DNA of 42,927 bases from Pedobacter sp. ASV17 (lineage in GTDB: Bacteria; Bacteroidota; Bacteroidia; Sphingobacteriales; Sphingobacteriaceae), in contig NZ_JAELTX010000035.1 of the NCBI RefSeq assembly GCF_016429065.1, forward strand, positions 1-42,927, read 5' to 3'. The notes under the pieces are model-generated. The model was not told the origin of the DNA, did not search any database, and saw nothing but the letters and a program-made list of their open reading frames with translations. This document shows positions 1 through 7,321 of the stretch, piece after piece (position 1 is the stretch's first letter; every line of letters begins with the position of its first letter). Both the position numbers and the translations under genes were made by a program.

Positions 1-309
1 AAGTAATACCGAGCAAACAATAATAAGACAAACGTAAGCCAGTGTTTTTTCGGCGCCTACAGTACTGATAGAATTATTTACAAACTCCCTAAATTTCCCT
101 AGGATATCAAAAGTTGAAGCTTCGTGTTTTACGGAGGCTGGAGTACTTAGTGCTGAGTTATTTGCTTTTAATAAAATCTCGAAAAGAGGAGACAGGAGCG
201 CAAGGTTTAAGGTGCCAAATAAAATAGCCAACATGGTTGCTATTACGTACGGAATAGCAAACTTCTCGATAGGCTTGGCAAAGGATAATAACCTAAAATA
301 TATTTTCAT
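1..309 (-). CDS. ABC exporter (ATP-binding/permease), N-terminal part
   Basis: Reading leftward from an ATG at 309 gives 103 uninterrupted codons running off the window edge. The protein begins MKIYFRLLSFAKPIEKFAIP and has a hydrophobic helix at about residues 20-42, a polar loop, and a second helix starting near residue 92 (TLAYVCLIIVCSVLL). This pattern of a juxtamembrane amphipathic segment, a first TM helix and a long periplasmic loop fits the N-terminus of MsbA-like type I ABC exporters of Bacteroidota. The nucleotide-binding domain lies outside the window, so the family call rests on the N-terminus only and the substrate is unknown. It is divergent from meaB. Confidence 0.6.
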   Translation of the reverse strand, partial: MKIYFRLLSFAKPIEKFAIPYVIATMLAILFGTLNLALLSPLFEILLKANNSALSTPASVKHEASTFDILGKFREFVNNSISTVGAEKTLAYVCLIIVCSVLL

Positions 310-418
310 CTAAAATCTATAAAAGAAAACAAAGTTACGGTTTTTAAAAAATCTTCTGTCATTGCATTATATTTACCACGTTAGCCAAAGTTTTGATTTA
401 TTCTGTTTCTTTGTTGGT

Positions 419-1321
419 ATGGATTCTGCACAGGTTTATTTAAATCAATTGATTAGTAAAATAGCTGAAGGTGATTTTCTGGCACTAGCTCGATCGCTTA
501 CCTTGGTGGAGAATAATATTGCTCCTGCATCAGATTTGTTAAAAACACTTTCTATTAACCGAGATGTTCCCGTTGTGGGCATCACAGGCCCACCGGGAGC
601 GGGAAAAAGCACTTTGGTGAATGCAATTACTGAAGAACTTTGCCGCTTAAATAAACGCATTGCAATTCTTGCGGTAGATCCATCCTCTCCTTTTAATTAT
701 GGTTCCCTTTTGGGCGATAGAATTCGGATGGCTAAACACTTTAACCAGCCAAATGTATACATCCGTTCTGTGGCTACCAGAGGTTCGCTAGGTGGTATTT
801 CTGCAAAAACGATTGAAATGGTTGATGTGTTGAGGTCTAGTAATTTTGATCTGATCATTATTGAAACGGTTGGGGTTGGACAGTCGGAAATAGAAATAGC
901 GGGTTTGGCCGACAAGACGGTTTTAGTATTGGTGCCTGAAGCGGGTGATGAAATTCAACATATCAAATCAGGTTTGATGGAGGTTGCACAAGCTTTTGTA
1001 GTGAACAAGGCAGATCGGGATGGTGCAGATGTTTTTGCCAACAATCTACAGAAAATGGTAAGGGAACAGCATCAGCTAATACCCGTTTTTAAAACCGTTG
1101 CTGATAAAACCGTTGGTATTGGCGCTTTGTGTGACTGGATTTTAAATGAAGAAAAAGCTGACGGATCCAAAATAGAGTACTTTTTAGCTGATCAAGCATT
1201 TAGACTCATACAAAGTAAACGCATGAAAGATATTGACAGAGCAGAAATTCATGCTTTAATTAAAGAAGAGCTGGCACAAAAGCGCTTTAATATGTATCAG
1301 TTTGTAGATCGGTTGGTGTAG
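419..1321 (+). CDS. meaB: MeaB/ArgK-type GTPase (methylmalonyl-CoA mutase chaperone)
   Basis: G3E-family P-loop GTPase that, in characterised homologues, loads and protects the adenosylcobalamin cofactor of methylmalonyl-CoA mutase in the cytoplasm. Counting from the ATG at 419 (300 residues), the Walker A GPPGAGKST is at 57-65, the G3 region ETVGVGQSE at 149-157 and the G4 motif NKAD at 196-199. The AVDPSSP and TRGSLGG signatures typical of MeaB are also present. An in-frame upstream codon at 362 would add 19 residues (HYIYHVSQSFDLFCFFVG) unlike the family, so the ATG at 419 is preferred. The mutase genes are not in the window. The gene stands alone between a divergent ABC exporter and the porin gene. 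Confidence 0.93.
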   Translation: MDSAQVYLNQLISKIAEGDFLALARSLTLVENNIAPASDLLKTLSINRDVPVVGITGPPGAGKSTLVNAITEELCRLNKRIAILAVDPSSPFNYGSLLGDRIRMAKHFNQPNVYIRSVATRGSLGGISAKTIEMVDVLRSSNFDLIIIETVGVGQSEIEIAGLADKTVLVLVPEAGDEIQHIKSGLMEVAQAFVVNKADRDGADVFANNLQKMVREQHQLIPVFKTVADKTVGIGALCDWILNEEKADGSKIEYFLADQAFRLIQSKRMKDIDRAEIHALIKEELAQKRFNMYQFVDRLV

Positions 1322-1518
1322 CCATTGTCGCCAATTGTATATAAATTAGGACTAATTGTACACTAATGAGATGACTGCAAAGGAAACGAACAGGAATGTC
1401 CTATTTATAGTTAAAAGTTGTTAAATTTATCTCAACAACTTGTAAATCAATATAAAATTTGTATTTTTTGTGATGTTTTTGTTTAGATTGCGTGTTTGGA
1501 ACGGAGTTTGTGTAGGGT

Positions 1519-1548
1519 TTTGAGATTATAAAAATTTGTTTAATTTTG
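1519..1548 (+). promoter_or_regulatory. Bacteroidota-type promoter of the OmpA-like porin
   Basis: A TTTG (1519-1522) is followed after 18 nt by TAATTTTG (1541-1548), an exact match to the TAnnTTTG -7 element of the Bacteroidota housekeeping sigma factor. The start codon is at 1601, giving a leader of roughly 45 nt. This fits a highly expressed gene. Confidence 0.75.
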
Positions 1549-1600
1549 TATTGCAAAAAATTATACAATAAATATTTTGTTTAACCTTAAAAAGAAAATT

Positions 1601-2932
1601 ATGAATTATTCTACTTTAAAAAAGGGCGTAGCAGCTTCTTTAGTAGCATTAGTAGGAGTTTCTTCTCTAGCTAGTGCACAGGATGCTCCTGCAACCTCCT
1701 CTTCTGCCAAGGTATTTGGTGGTAGAGCGCAGTACAGAACATGGTCTTTAGGTGTTAACGCAGGTGTATTAGCTCCTGTTGTTTTAACTGGTGGATCAAA
1801 TGACTTTACTAACTGGGATGTTAACTTAGGTTACGGAATTTCATTGCGTAAACAATTAGGTCATGCTTTTGGCTTAGAAGGTAATATCTTCCGTGGTAAA
1901 CTTTCAGGTACTAACAAAGACGCTGCTGGCGGTGCTGTTGGTGGTGTTAGAGAGTTTGAAACTGACATTCAGTATTCAGCTGACTTAAGAGGTGTTGTTA
2001 ACGTAGCAACTGTTGACTTCTTGCGTCGTGAGAACTCAGTGAATTTCTTCGTAACTGCTGGTTACGGTGTTATCGCTTACAACCCTAAAGTTAACGGTGT
2101 TGATAACAAAGGTAAATTCGGTTCAGGAAACGATAAAGACTTCATTAAAGAAGCTTACATCCCTGTAGGTGCTGGTATCAAGTTTAAAGTTTCTGATCGT
2201 GTATCTTTCAACTTAGCTTATACAATGAACTTTGTTGATGGTGATAACTTAGACGGAGTTTATGCTAAATCTATCTCTAAAGATAAATTCTCTTACGGTT
2301 CGGCTGGTTTAGAATTCTCATTAGGTTCTAAATCTAAACCAAACTTGGATTGGGTTAACCCTTTAGCAATGATGTATGATGAATTGAAAGATCCTTCATT
2401 ACGTCAAGAAGTTGAGGCTTTGAAAAACCGTGTTTCTAACGTAGAGAAATCTGTTGATGCTTTGAAAAAAGATAGCGATGGTGACGGTGTAGCTGATATG
2501 TTCGATAAAGAGCCTAATTCAGCTCCAGGTGCAGTTGTTGACGGTTCTGGCCGTACAATCAAATTCCCTGAGCCAACTCAAGTAACTACTCCTGTTTCTG
2601 GTGTAACTGGTTTCGAAACTATCCAATTTGAGTTCAATAGCTCAGTATTGAAAACTGAATCTTACCCAACTTTAGATAAATTATCTTCTATCTTGCGTGA
2701 AAACGGTGGTAAAGTGACTGTAGCTGGTCACGCTTCTAGCGAAGGTACTGCTGCATACAACATGAAGTTATCTAAAGACAGAGCTAACTCTGTTAAAACT
2801 TACTTAGTAAACTCAGGCGTTAACGCTAGCAACGTTGTTGTTAAAGGTTACGGAGAAACTAAACCTATTGCTTCTAACGATACAGAAGAAGGTCGTATCC
2901 AAAACCGTCGTGTTGAGTCTTCAAGAAACTAA
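1601..2932 (+). CDS. OmpA-family outer-membrane porin
   Basis: Major OmpA-like outer-membrane protein of 443 residues that anchors the membrane to peptidoglycan. It has a signal peptide (MNYSTLKKGVAASLVALVGVSSLASAQ), then a domain of about 230 residues with alternating aromatic/glycine strands consistent with a beta-barrel. A thrombospondin type-3-like Asp-rich repeat (DSDGDGVADMFDKEPNS) follows near residue 292, then a C-terminal OmpA domain with the GHASSEGTAAYNMKLSKDRA and GYGETKP signatures. A TTG eight codons upstream (1577) is in frame, but the ATG at 1601 places the signal peptide correctly. Codon choice is very uniform (GTT, GCT, GGT, TTA, AAC), unlike neighbouring genes, which suggests high expression. 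It has its own promoter and terminator. Confidence 0.93.
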   Translation: MNYSTLKKGVAASLVALVGVSSLASAQDAPATSSSAKVFGGRAQYRTWSLGVNAGVLAPVVLTGGSNDFTNWDVNLGYGISLRKQLGHAFGLEGNIFRGKLSGTNKDAAGGAVGGVREFETDIQYSADLRGVVNVATVDFLRRENSVNFFVTAGYGVIAYNPKVNGVDNKGKFGSGNDKDFIKEAYIPVGAGIKFKVSDRVSFNLAYTMNFVDGDNLDGVYAKSISKDKFSYGSAGLEFSLGSKSKPNLDWVNPLAMMYDELKDPSLRQEVEALKNRVSNVEKSVDALKKDSDGDGVADMFDKEPNSAPGAVVDGSGRTIKFPEPTQVTTPVSGVTGFETIQFEFNSSVLKTESYPTLDKLSSILRENGGKVTVAGHASSEGTAAYNMKLSKDRANSVKTYLVNSGVNASNVVVKGYGETKPIASNDTEEGRIQNRRVESSRN

Positions 2933-2952
2933 TATTTCTTAAGTAATAACAT

Positions 2953-2989
2953 AAAAAAAGGGTCTCGCATATGCGGGACCTTTTTTTTT
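2953..2989 (+). terminator. Intrinsic terminator of the porin gene
   Basis: An A-run leads into GGTCTCGCAT (2961-2970) paired with ATGCGGGACC (2971-2980, one G-U pair), followed by nine Ts. It lies 28 nt after the porin stop codon. Confidence 0.9.
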
Positions 2990-3005
2990 ATGCCTAGATT
3001 TGTAT

Positions 3006-3128
3006 ATGTCAGAAACTAAAAGCGCAAGTAAAAATGTAAAGATTATGCGTGTAATCAACTACATCGCTATAACCGTATTTGTACTAGGGATTTTATACAA
3101 GCTAATCGACACCTTTATTTTAAAATAA
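3006..3128 (+). CDS. Small single-pass membrane protein (40 aa)
   Basis: A 40-codon ORF starting ATG TCA GAA. The product has a charged N-terminus (MSETKSASKNVKIM), one hydrophobic helix (about residues 17-32, INYIAITVFVLGILY) and a short tail ending FILK. The composition is typical of a genuine small bitopic membrane protein and the ORF fills most of the gap between the porin terminator and ridA. A second Met (codon 14) could be the start instead. Its role is unknown. It may be co-transcribed with ridA, whose ATG is 70 nt downstream. Confidence is limited by the short length. Confidence 0.55.
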   Translation: MSETKSASKNVKIMRVINYIAITVFVLGILYKLIDTFILK

Positions 3129-3197
3129 TAAGGCCACAGTAGTTTCAACAAACTACAAATGAAGGTCAAATTGCCATACAATTATTCATAAATAAAC

Positions 3198-3578
3198 ATG
3201 AAAAAAATAATCTACACCACTAACGCACCTGAGCCTATTGGCCCATATAGCCAAGCTATTGTTGCAAATGGCTTTCTATTTGCTTCGGGGCAAATTGCTA
3301 TTAACCCTGAAAACAACGAGCTGAACAATCCTTCATTAGAAGAAGAGACCCATCAGGTAATGCGTAATGTCAAAGCGTTGTTAATCGAAGCAGAATACGA
3401 GTTTGAGCATATCATCAAAACAACCATTTTCCTTTCTGACATGTCTTTGTTTGCCCAAGTGAATGAGATTTATGGTTCTTACTTTAAAAGCGATTTTCCT
3501 GCAAGAGAAACGGTGGCCGTAAAAGGCTTGCCTAAAGGGGTGAATGTTGAAATTTCTATCACCGCATATAAAGCATAG
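3198..3578 (+). CDS. ridA: RidA family enamine/imine deaminase
   Basis: RidA (YjgF/YER057c/UK114) proteins are cytosolic trimers that hydrolyse reactive 2-aminoacrylate and other enamine/imine intermediates released by PLP enzymes. The 126-residue length matches the family. The N-terminal IGPYSQA has Tyr17. The catalytic-site arginine appears as Arg103 in PARETVAV and the conserved glutamate as Glu118 in GVNVEISITA, matching Arg105/Glu120 of characterised members. It is the first gene of a compact run with the EamA transporter gene (2 nt gap) and recG (3 nt gap). Confidence 0.95.
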   Translation: MKKIIYTTNAPEPIGPYSQAIVANGFLFASGQIAINPENNELNNPSLEEETHQVMRNVKALLIEAEYEFEHIIKTTIFLSDMSLFAQVNEIYGSYFKSDFPARETVAVKGLPKGVNVEISITAYKA

Positions 3579-3580
3579 CG

Positions 3581-4489
3581 TTGACCCCGAATAAATCAAA
3601 GTATCTATTTTCTGGAGTCCTTGCGGCTGTGATTTGGGGTTTCTTTGCTATTCCACTAAGAAACCTTAAATCTTATCCTTCCGAACAGATTTTATACTAT
3701 CGTATATTTACCTCTTTAGCGGTCATATGGCTAGCTATTTTCTTGTTCAGGAGGAAAGAGTTTTACAAAGATCTTAACTATTTTAAATCACGTAGCGCTA
3801 AGGAGAGGCAGATTATCTTGGTTCAAATTATTGGTGCCACGGTGCTTTTGGTACTCAACTGGTATACCTTTATTTATGCCATTAACAATGTGAGTATTAA
3901 ATCGGGAGCCTTTGCCTATATGGTTTGCCCGTTAATTACTGCTTTTGGTGGCTTCATTATTCTGAAAGAACATTTATATCGAATTCAGATTATTGCACTT
4001 TTATTAGCGACCGTTAGTATTTTAATGCTGGCCACAGGTTCATTAATAGAGGTCGTTTGGTCGGTAATTATTGCTGCGCTGTACGCTTTCTATCTAATCA
4101 TCCAACGCAAGATGCAGGGCTTAGATAAACTAAACGTACTAGCCTTTCAAATTACCATTGCAGTGATATTGATGCTGCCCTTCTTTATCTATCAACATAC
4201 GGGCTTGCCTACAGAAACCAGCTTTTGGTTGAATGTTTTGCTGATCGCTGTTTTGTTTACCGTTGTGCCGCTTTTCCTGAGTCTTTTTGCACTCATAGGT
4301 ATTCCTTCGTCAACCTTGGGTATTATCATTTATATCAATCCAATTATTGCTTTTACCGTAGCTATCGTTTATTTCAATGAGAAAATAGATGCTCATCAGC
4401 TGATGGCATATTTGTTATTGCTATTTGCCGTTTTCTTATTTAATTGGAACATGATTAAAGATATGCTTACCTTTAAAAGAAAACACTAG
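3581..4489 (+). CDS. EamA/RarD-like drug/metabolite transporter
   Basis: A 302-residue inner-membrane protein with about ten hydrophobic helices in two halves, as in the EamA (DMT superfamily) fold. The first half contains FSGVLAAVIWGFFAIPLRNL and the end-of-half motif IKSGAFAYMVCPLITAFGGF. The second half ends with SSTLGIIIYINPIIAFTVAIVYFNEK, the usual EamA C-terminal signature. The N-terminus and length resemble RarD. The start is a TTG two bases after the ridA stop: no ATG occurs before the first helix, so translation is probably coupled to ridA. Substrate unknown. Confidence 0.82.
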   Translation: MTPNKSKYLFSGVLAAVIWGFFAIPLRNLKSYPSEQILYYRIFTSLAVIWLAIFLFRRKEFYKDLNYFKSRSAKERQIILVQIIGATVLLVLNWYTFIYAINNVSIKSGAFAYMVCPLITAFGGFIILKEHLYRIQIIALLLATVSILMLATGSLIEVVWSVIIAALYAFYLIIQRKMQGLDKLNVLAFQITIAVILMLPFFIYQHTGLPTETSFWLNVLLIAVLFTVVPLFLSLFALIGIPSSTLGIIIYINPIIAFTVAIVYFNEKIDAHQLMAYLLLLFAVFLFNWNMIKDMLTFKRKH

Positions 4490-4492
4490 GCT

Positions 4493-6601
4493 TTGTTCTC
4501 CTCAAATTTAGAAACCCCTTTAGCATACCTAAAAGGCGTAGGGCCTAAACGTGCTGAGTTGCTTCAAAAGGAACTGGGCTTTTTTACCTATGAGCAACTT
4601 TTGCATCACTATCCTTTTAGGTATATAGATAGAACTCGCTTTTATAAGATAAGGGAGCTTAATCCTGATATGCCGTTGGTACAGGTAATAGGAAAGGTAG
4701 TGAGTAAGGATACGATTGGAGAAAAACAGAAGAAGCGGATTGTCATCAAATTTGAAGACGAAACGGGAAGGATGGAACTGGTGTGGTTCCAAAGTTTAAA
4801 GTGGGTAGAGGAAAATATTTACAGGGGTAATACTTACATCGCCTTTGGCAAACCTAATTTCTTTAATGGGAGTTTCAGTATTTCCCATCCAGATTTAGAG
4901 AACTACCCACGGCAGCAGACTGGAGTAGCGGGGAATATTACCTTACAACCCATCTACAGTTCGACCGAAAAACTGAAAAAGGCTTTTTTAGATAGTAAAG
5001 GAATCCAGAAGCTCATTTACCAAGTGCTTGAACTTCATGTTAACGAAGTAAGGGAAACGCTGCCTAAATACATCTTAGAGAAGTATAAACTGATTGGTAA
5101 AAAAGAAGCGCTCATCAGCATTCATTTTCCAGCCAATACGAATATGTTGCAACAGGCAGAGCGCAGACTGAAGTTTGAAGAGCTTTTCTTTATTCAGCTG
5201 CAATTGCTGCACAACAAACATTTAAGGAGCTTAAAATTTAAAGGGGCTTTGTTTGATAATGTTGGCGAACGCATCAATAAATTTTATAATGAAATTATTC
5301 CTTTTGACCTTACCAATGCGCAAAAGAGGGTAATTAAAGAAATTAGAATAGACACCCAACGAGGAACACAAATGAACCGCTTGGTTCAGGGCGATGTGGG
5401 AAGCGGAAAGACGGTAGTGGCGCTAATGAGTATGCTATTGGCGAACGATAATGGCTACCAAGCTTGTATGATGGCACCTACGGAAATTTTAGCACGCCAG
5501 CATTACGAGTCGCTAGTGGGAATGCTCAAAGGTGAATTGGCCAATGTGGCTATCCTAACTGGAACTACTACCAAAAAGCAAAGGGCCGTTTTACATGCGC
5601 AGTTGGAGAATGGTGAAATAGATATTTTGGTAGGTACGCATGCGCTGATTGAAGACAAGGTAAAGTTTAAAAACTTAGGCTTAGTGGTGATTGATGAGCA
5701 GCATCGTTTTGGGGTTGAGCAACGGGCTAAGCTTTGGAGAAAGAATAGCATTCCGCCACATATTTTGGTGATGACGGCCACGCCAATCCCAAGAACTTTG
5801 GCCATGACTTTATATGGAGACCTAGACGTTTCGGTGATTGATGAATTACCAGCTGGAAGGAAGCCTATTGAAACCAAGCATTTGTTGGAGAGCCAACGCA
5901 TGCGCATGTTTGGTTTTATGAAGCAGGAAATAGCCAAAGGTCGGCAGGTGTATGTGGTATATCCATTAATTAAGGAAAGCGAGAAACTAGACCTTTTACA
6001 TCTAGAAGCTGGAATTGAACAGCTGAGTTACCAGTTCCCTTTACCTCAATATCAAATCAGCATTGTACATGGTAAATTAAATAACGTCGACAAGCAGTTT
6101 GAGATGCAACGATTTATTGAGGGGAAGACACAAATTATGGTAGCTACTACCGTAATTGAAGTTGGTGTAAATGTGCCCAATGCCTCGGTAATGGTAATCG
6201 AAAATGCAGAGCGATTTGGTCTTTCTCAGCTGCATCAGTTAAGAGGACGTGTTGGTCGTGGTGCCGAGCAATCCTTCTGTATCTTGATGTCGGGAAATAA
6301 ACTAAATCCAACTTCTAAGAAACGGTTAGAAACCATGGTACGAACCAATAATGGATTTGAAATATCAGAAATAGATTTGGAACTGCGTGGTCCTGGGGAT
6401 ATTACAGGTACCCAACAAAGTGGAACGGTTGAGTTAAAAGTAGCCGATTTGGTGAAAGACCAAGTGATTCTTAAAGAAGCTCGAAACACCGTCATAGATA
6501 TTTTTGACCAAGACCCAAACTTGGAAAATCCAGATAATAGTTTGCTGAGAAGCTTTTTGACAAAGAAAAATACTGGAATTAGCTTTGATAAGATTTCGTA
6601 G
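4493..6601 (+). CDS. recG: ATP-dependent DNA helicase RecG
   Basis: RecG remodels stalled replication forks, recombination intermediates and R-loops. The 702 residues contain an N-terminal helical/HhH segment (LKGVGPKRA, 13-21), the OB-fold wedge (about 60-140), Walker A GDVGSGKT (300-307), the DEQH box (401-404) with HRFGVEQR after it, the TATPIPRTLA motif and motif VI QLRGRVGRG. The C-terminal TRG-like region (ELRGPGDITGTQQSG) is intact. Translation begins at a TTG three bases after the preceding stop: there is no upstream ATG and the wedge needs this N-terminus. REP palindromes lie immediately downstream. Confidence 0.95.
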   Translation: MFSSNLETPLAYLKGVGPKRAELLQKELGFFTYEQLLHHYPFRYIDRTRFYKIRELNPDMPLVQVIGKVVSKDTIGEKQKKRIVIKFEDETGRMELVWFQSLKWVEENIYRGNTYIAFGKPNFFNGSFSISHPDLENYPRQQTGVAGNITLQPIYSSTEKLKKAFLDSKGIQKLIYQVLELHVNEVRETLPKYILEKYKLIGKKEALISIHFPANTNMLQQAERRLKFEELFFIQLQLLHNKHLRSLKFKGALFDNVGERINKFYNEIIPFDLTNAQKRVIKEIRIDTQRGTQMNRLVQGDVGSGKTVVALMSMLLANDNGYQACMMAPTEILARQHYESLVGMLKGELANVAILTGTTTKKQRAVLHAQLENGEIDILVGTHALIEDKVKFKNLGLVVIDEQHRFGVEQRAKLWRKNSIPPHILVMTATPIPRTLAMTLYGDLDVSVIDELPAGRKPIETKHLLESQRMRMFGFMKQEIAKGRQVYVVYPLIKESEKLDLLHLEAGIEQLSYQFPLPQYQISIVHGKLNNVDKQFEMQRFIEGKTQIMVATTVIEVGVNVPNASVMVIENAERFGLSQLHQLRGRVGRGAEQSFCILMSGNKLNPTSKKRLETMVRTNNGFEISEIDLELRGPGDITGTQQSGTVELKVADLVKDQVILKEARNTVIDIFDQDPNLENPDNSLLRSFLTKKNTGISFDKIS

Positions 6602-6632
6602 TTAGCACAGTTCTTCGTTATAGCGCCTACTT

Positions 6633-6665
6633 AGACTTACGAAGTTTTCAAAACTTCGTAAGTCT
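6633..6665. repeat. REP palindrome copy 1 (15-bp arms)
   Basis: AGACTTACGAAGTTT (6633-6647) and its exact reverse complement (6651-6665) are separated by three bases, giving a perfect hairpin. It lies between recG and the 3' end of the RAYT gene, and related palindromes occur at 7264-7296 and 18777-18809. It may also stop transcription from either side, although no T-run follows. Confidence 0.9.
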
Positions 6666-6668
6666 CCA

Positions 6669-7214
6669 TTAATTTTGAGGAGCTTTCAAAACTTCGTAAG
6701 TCTCAATTATCCGATGGCTTTTAATGAATTCTTCTAATCCCCCAAACCAATCTAATACTTCTTCTCTTTTTAGAGAGGAGTTTTGCTGTGGAAATAAGTA
6801 TGCGGAATAGGATGAAAACTTATAGTTCTCTAATTTGTCTGTTAGTTTCGAAGCAAGTGGATTTTGATGAATGTAGGTTATAATCCTCGTAAAGTAAGAA
6901 TCAGAGTTTACTTCAGAGGTTTTGTAGCGACCTTGGAAAAGACTGCCAACTCGGCTATATTTTTTGTTAATCGCCTTTGAGTATGAAATGAAGAAGTTCT
7001 TAATACCCTTCTCGAAGCGTATGGAATCAATGACTCTGCAGAAAAAATGAAAATGATTTGGCATTAAACAATAGGCGAAGATATCAGCATAAGGGAGGAC
7101 ATAAGCTTTAAATTTATCCAAAAAGAAAGAGTAATTTTCTATATCGAAAAAGATATTCTCTTTGTTATTTCCTCTATTATAGATATGATAATATTTTCCT
7201 TCTTCTGTTTTCAT
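6669..7214 (-). mobile_element. REP-associated tyrosine transposase (RAYT, Y1/HUH family)
   Basis: A 181-residue IS200/IS605-related single-strand nuclease of the RAYT type, which acts on REP hairpins and is usually a domesticated single copy. The start is MKTEEGKYYHIYNRGNNKENIF, the HUH-equivalent motif is MPNHFHFF (about 71-78) and the catalytic tyrosine lies in TYIHQNPLA. The SLFQGRYK segment is typical of RAYTs. Intact REP palindromes flank it at 6633-6665 and 7264-7296. The last 11 codons (ETYEVLKAPQN) are themselves REP half-site sequence, so the stop codon lies inside REP-derived DNA. No terminal inverted repeats or target duplications were seen, so this is not a classical insertion sequence. 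Confidence 0.92.
6671..6704. repeat. REP half-site copy 2, inside the RAYT reading frame
   Basis: Bases 6684-6704 repeat exactly the 21 bases at 6646-6666 (one REP arm plus loop), 38 nt away. The opposing arm is degenerate (AGGAGC replaces most of it), so the hairpin is broken. It encodes the C-terminus of the RAYT on the minus strand. Confidence 0.85.
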
Positions 7215-7263
7215 AGATAATTAAAACTAAGGAAAATAATTTTCAAAAAACTAGTACTGTGCG

Positions 7264-7296
7264 AGACTTACGAAGTTTTTAAAACTTCGTAAGTCT
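7264..7296. repeat. REP palindrome copy 3 (16-bp arms)
   Basis: AGACTTACGAAGTTTT (7264-7279), one base, then the perfect reverse complement (7281-7296). It lies 49 nt upstream of the RAYT start, between it and the DUF763 gene. With copy 1 it brackets the transposase gene, the usual arrangement for a RAYT and its cognate REPs. Confidence 0.92.
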
Positions 7297-7321
7297 GGAA
7301 ATGTAATTCGGAAAAGCAATC

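Noticed and set aside
2995..3002. TAGATTTG as a promoter for the 40-residue protein
   Set aside because: It matches TAnnTTTG, but the start site would fall at or after the proposed ATG and no upstream TTTG has the right spacing. It would only suit the internal Met.
5503..5937. 144-codon minus-strand ORF inside recG
   Set aside because: It is antisense to the helicase motifs of recG, with a Cys/Ser-rich composition typical of a shadow frame.
6669..7296. Complete IS200/IS605 insertion sequence
   Set aside because: The protein is of RAYT type and the flanking palindromes are REPs present elsewhere singly. No TnpB, subterminal hairpin pair at fixed ends or target-site signature was found.
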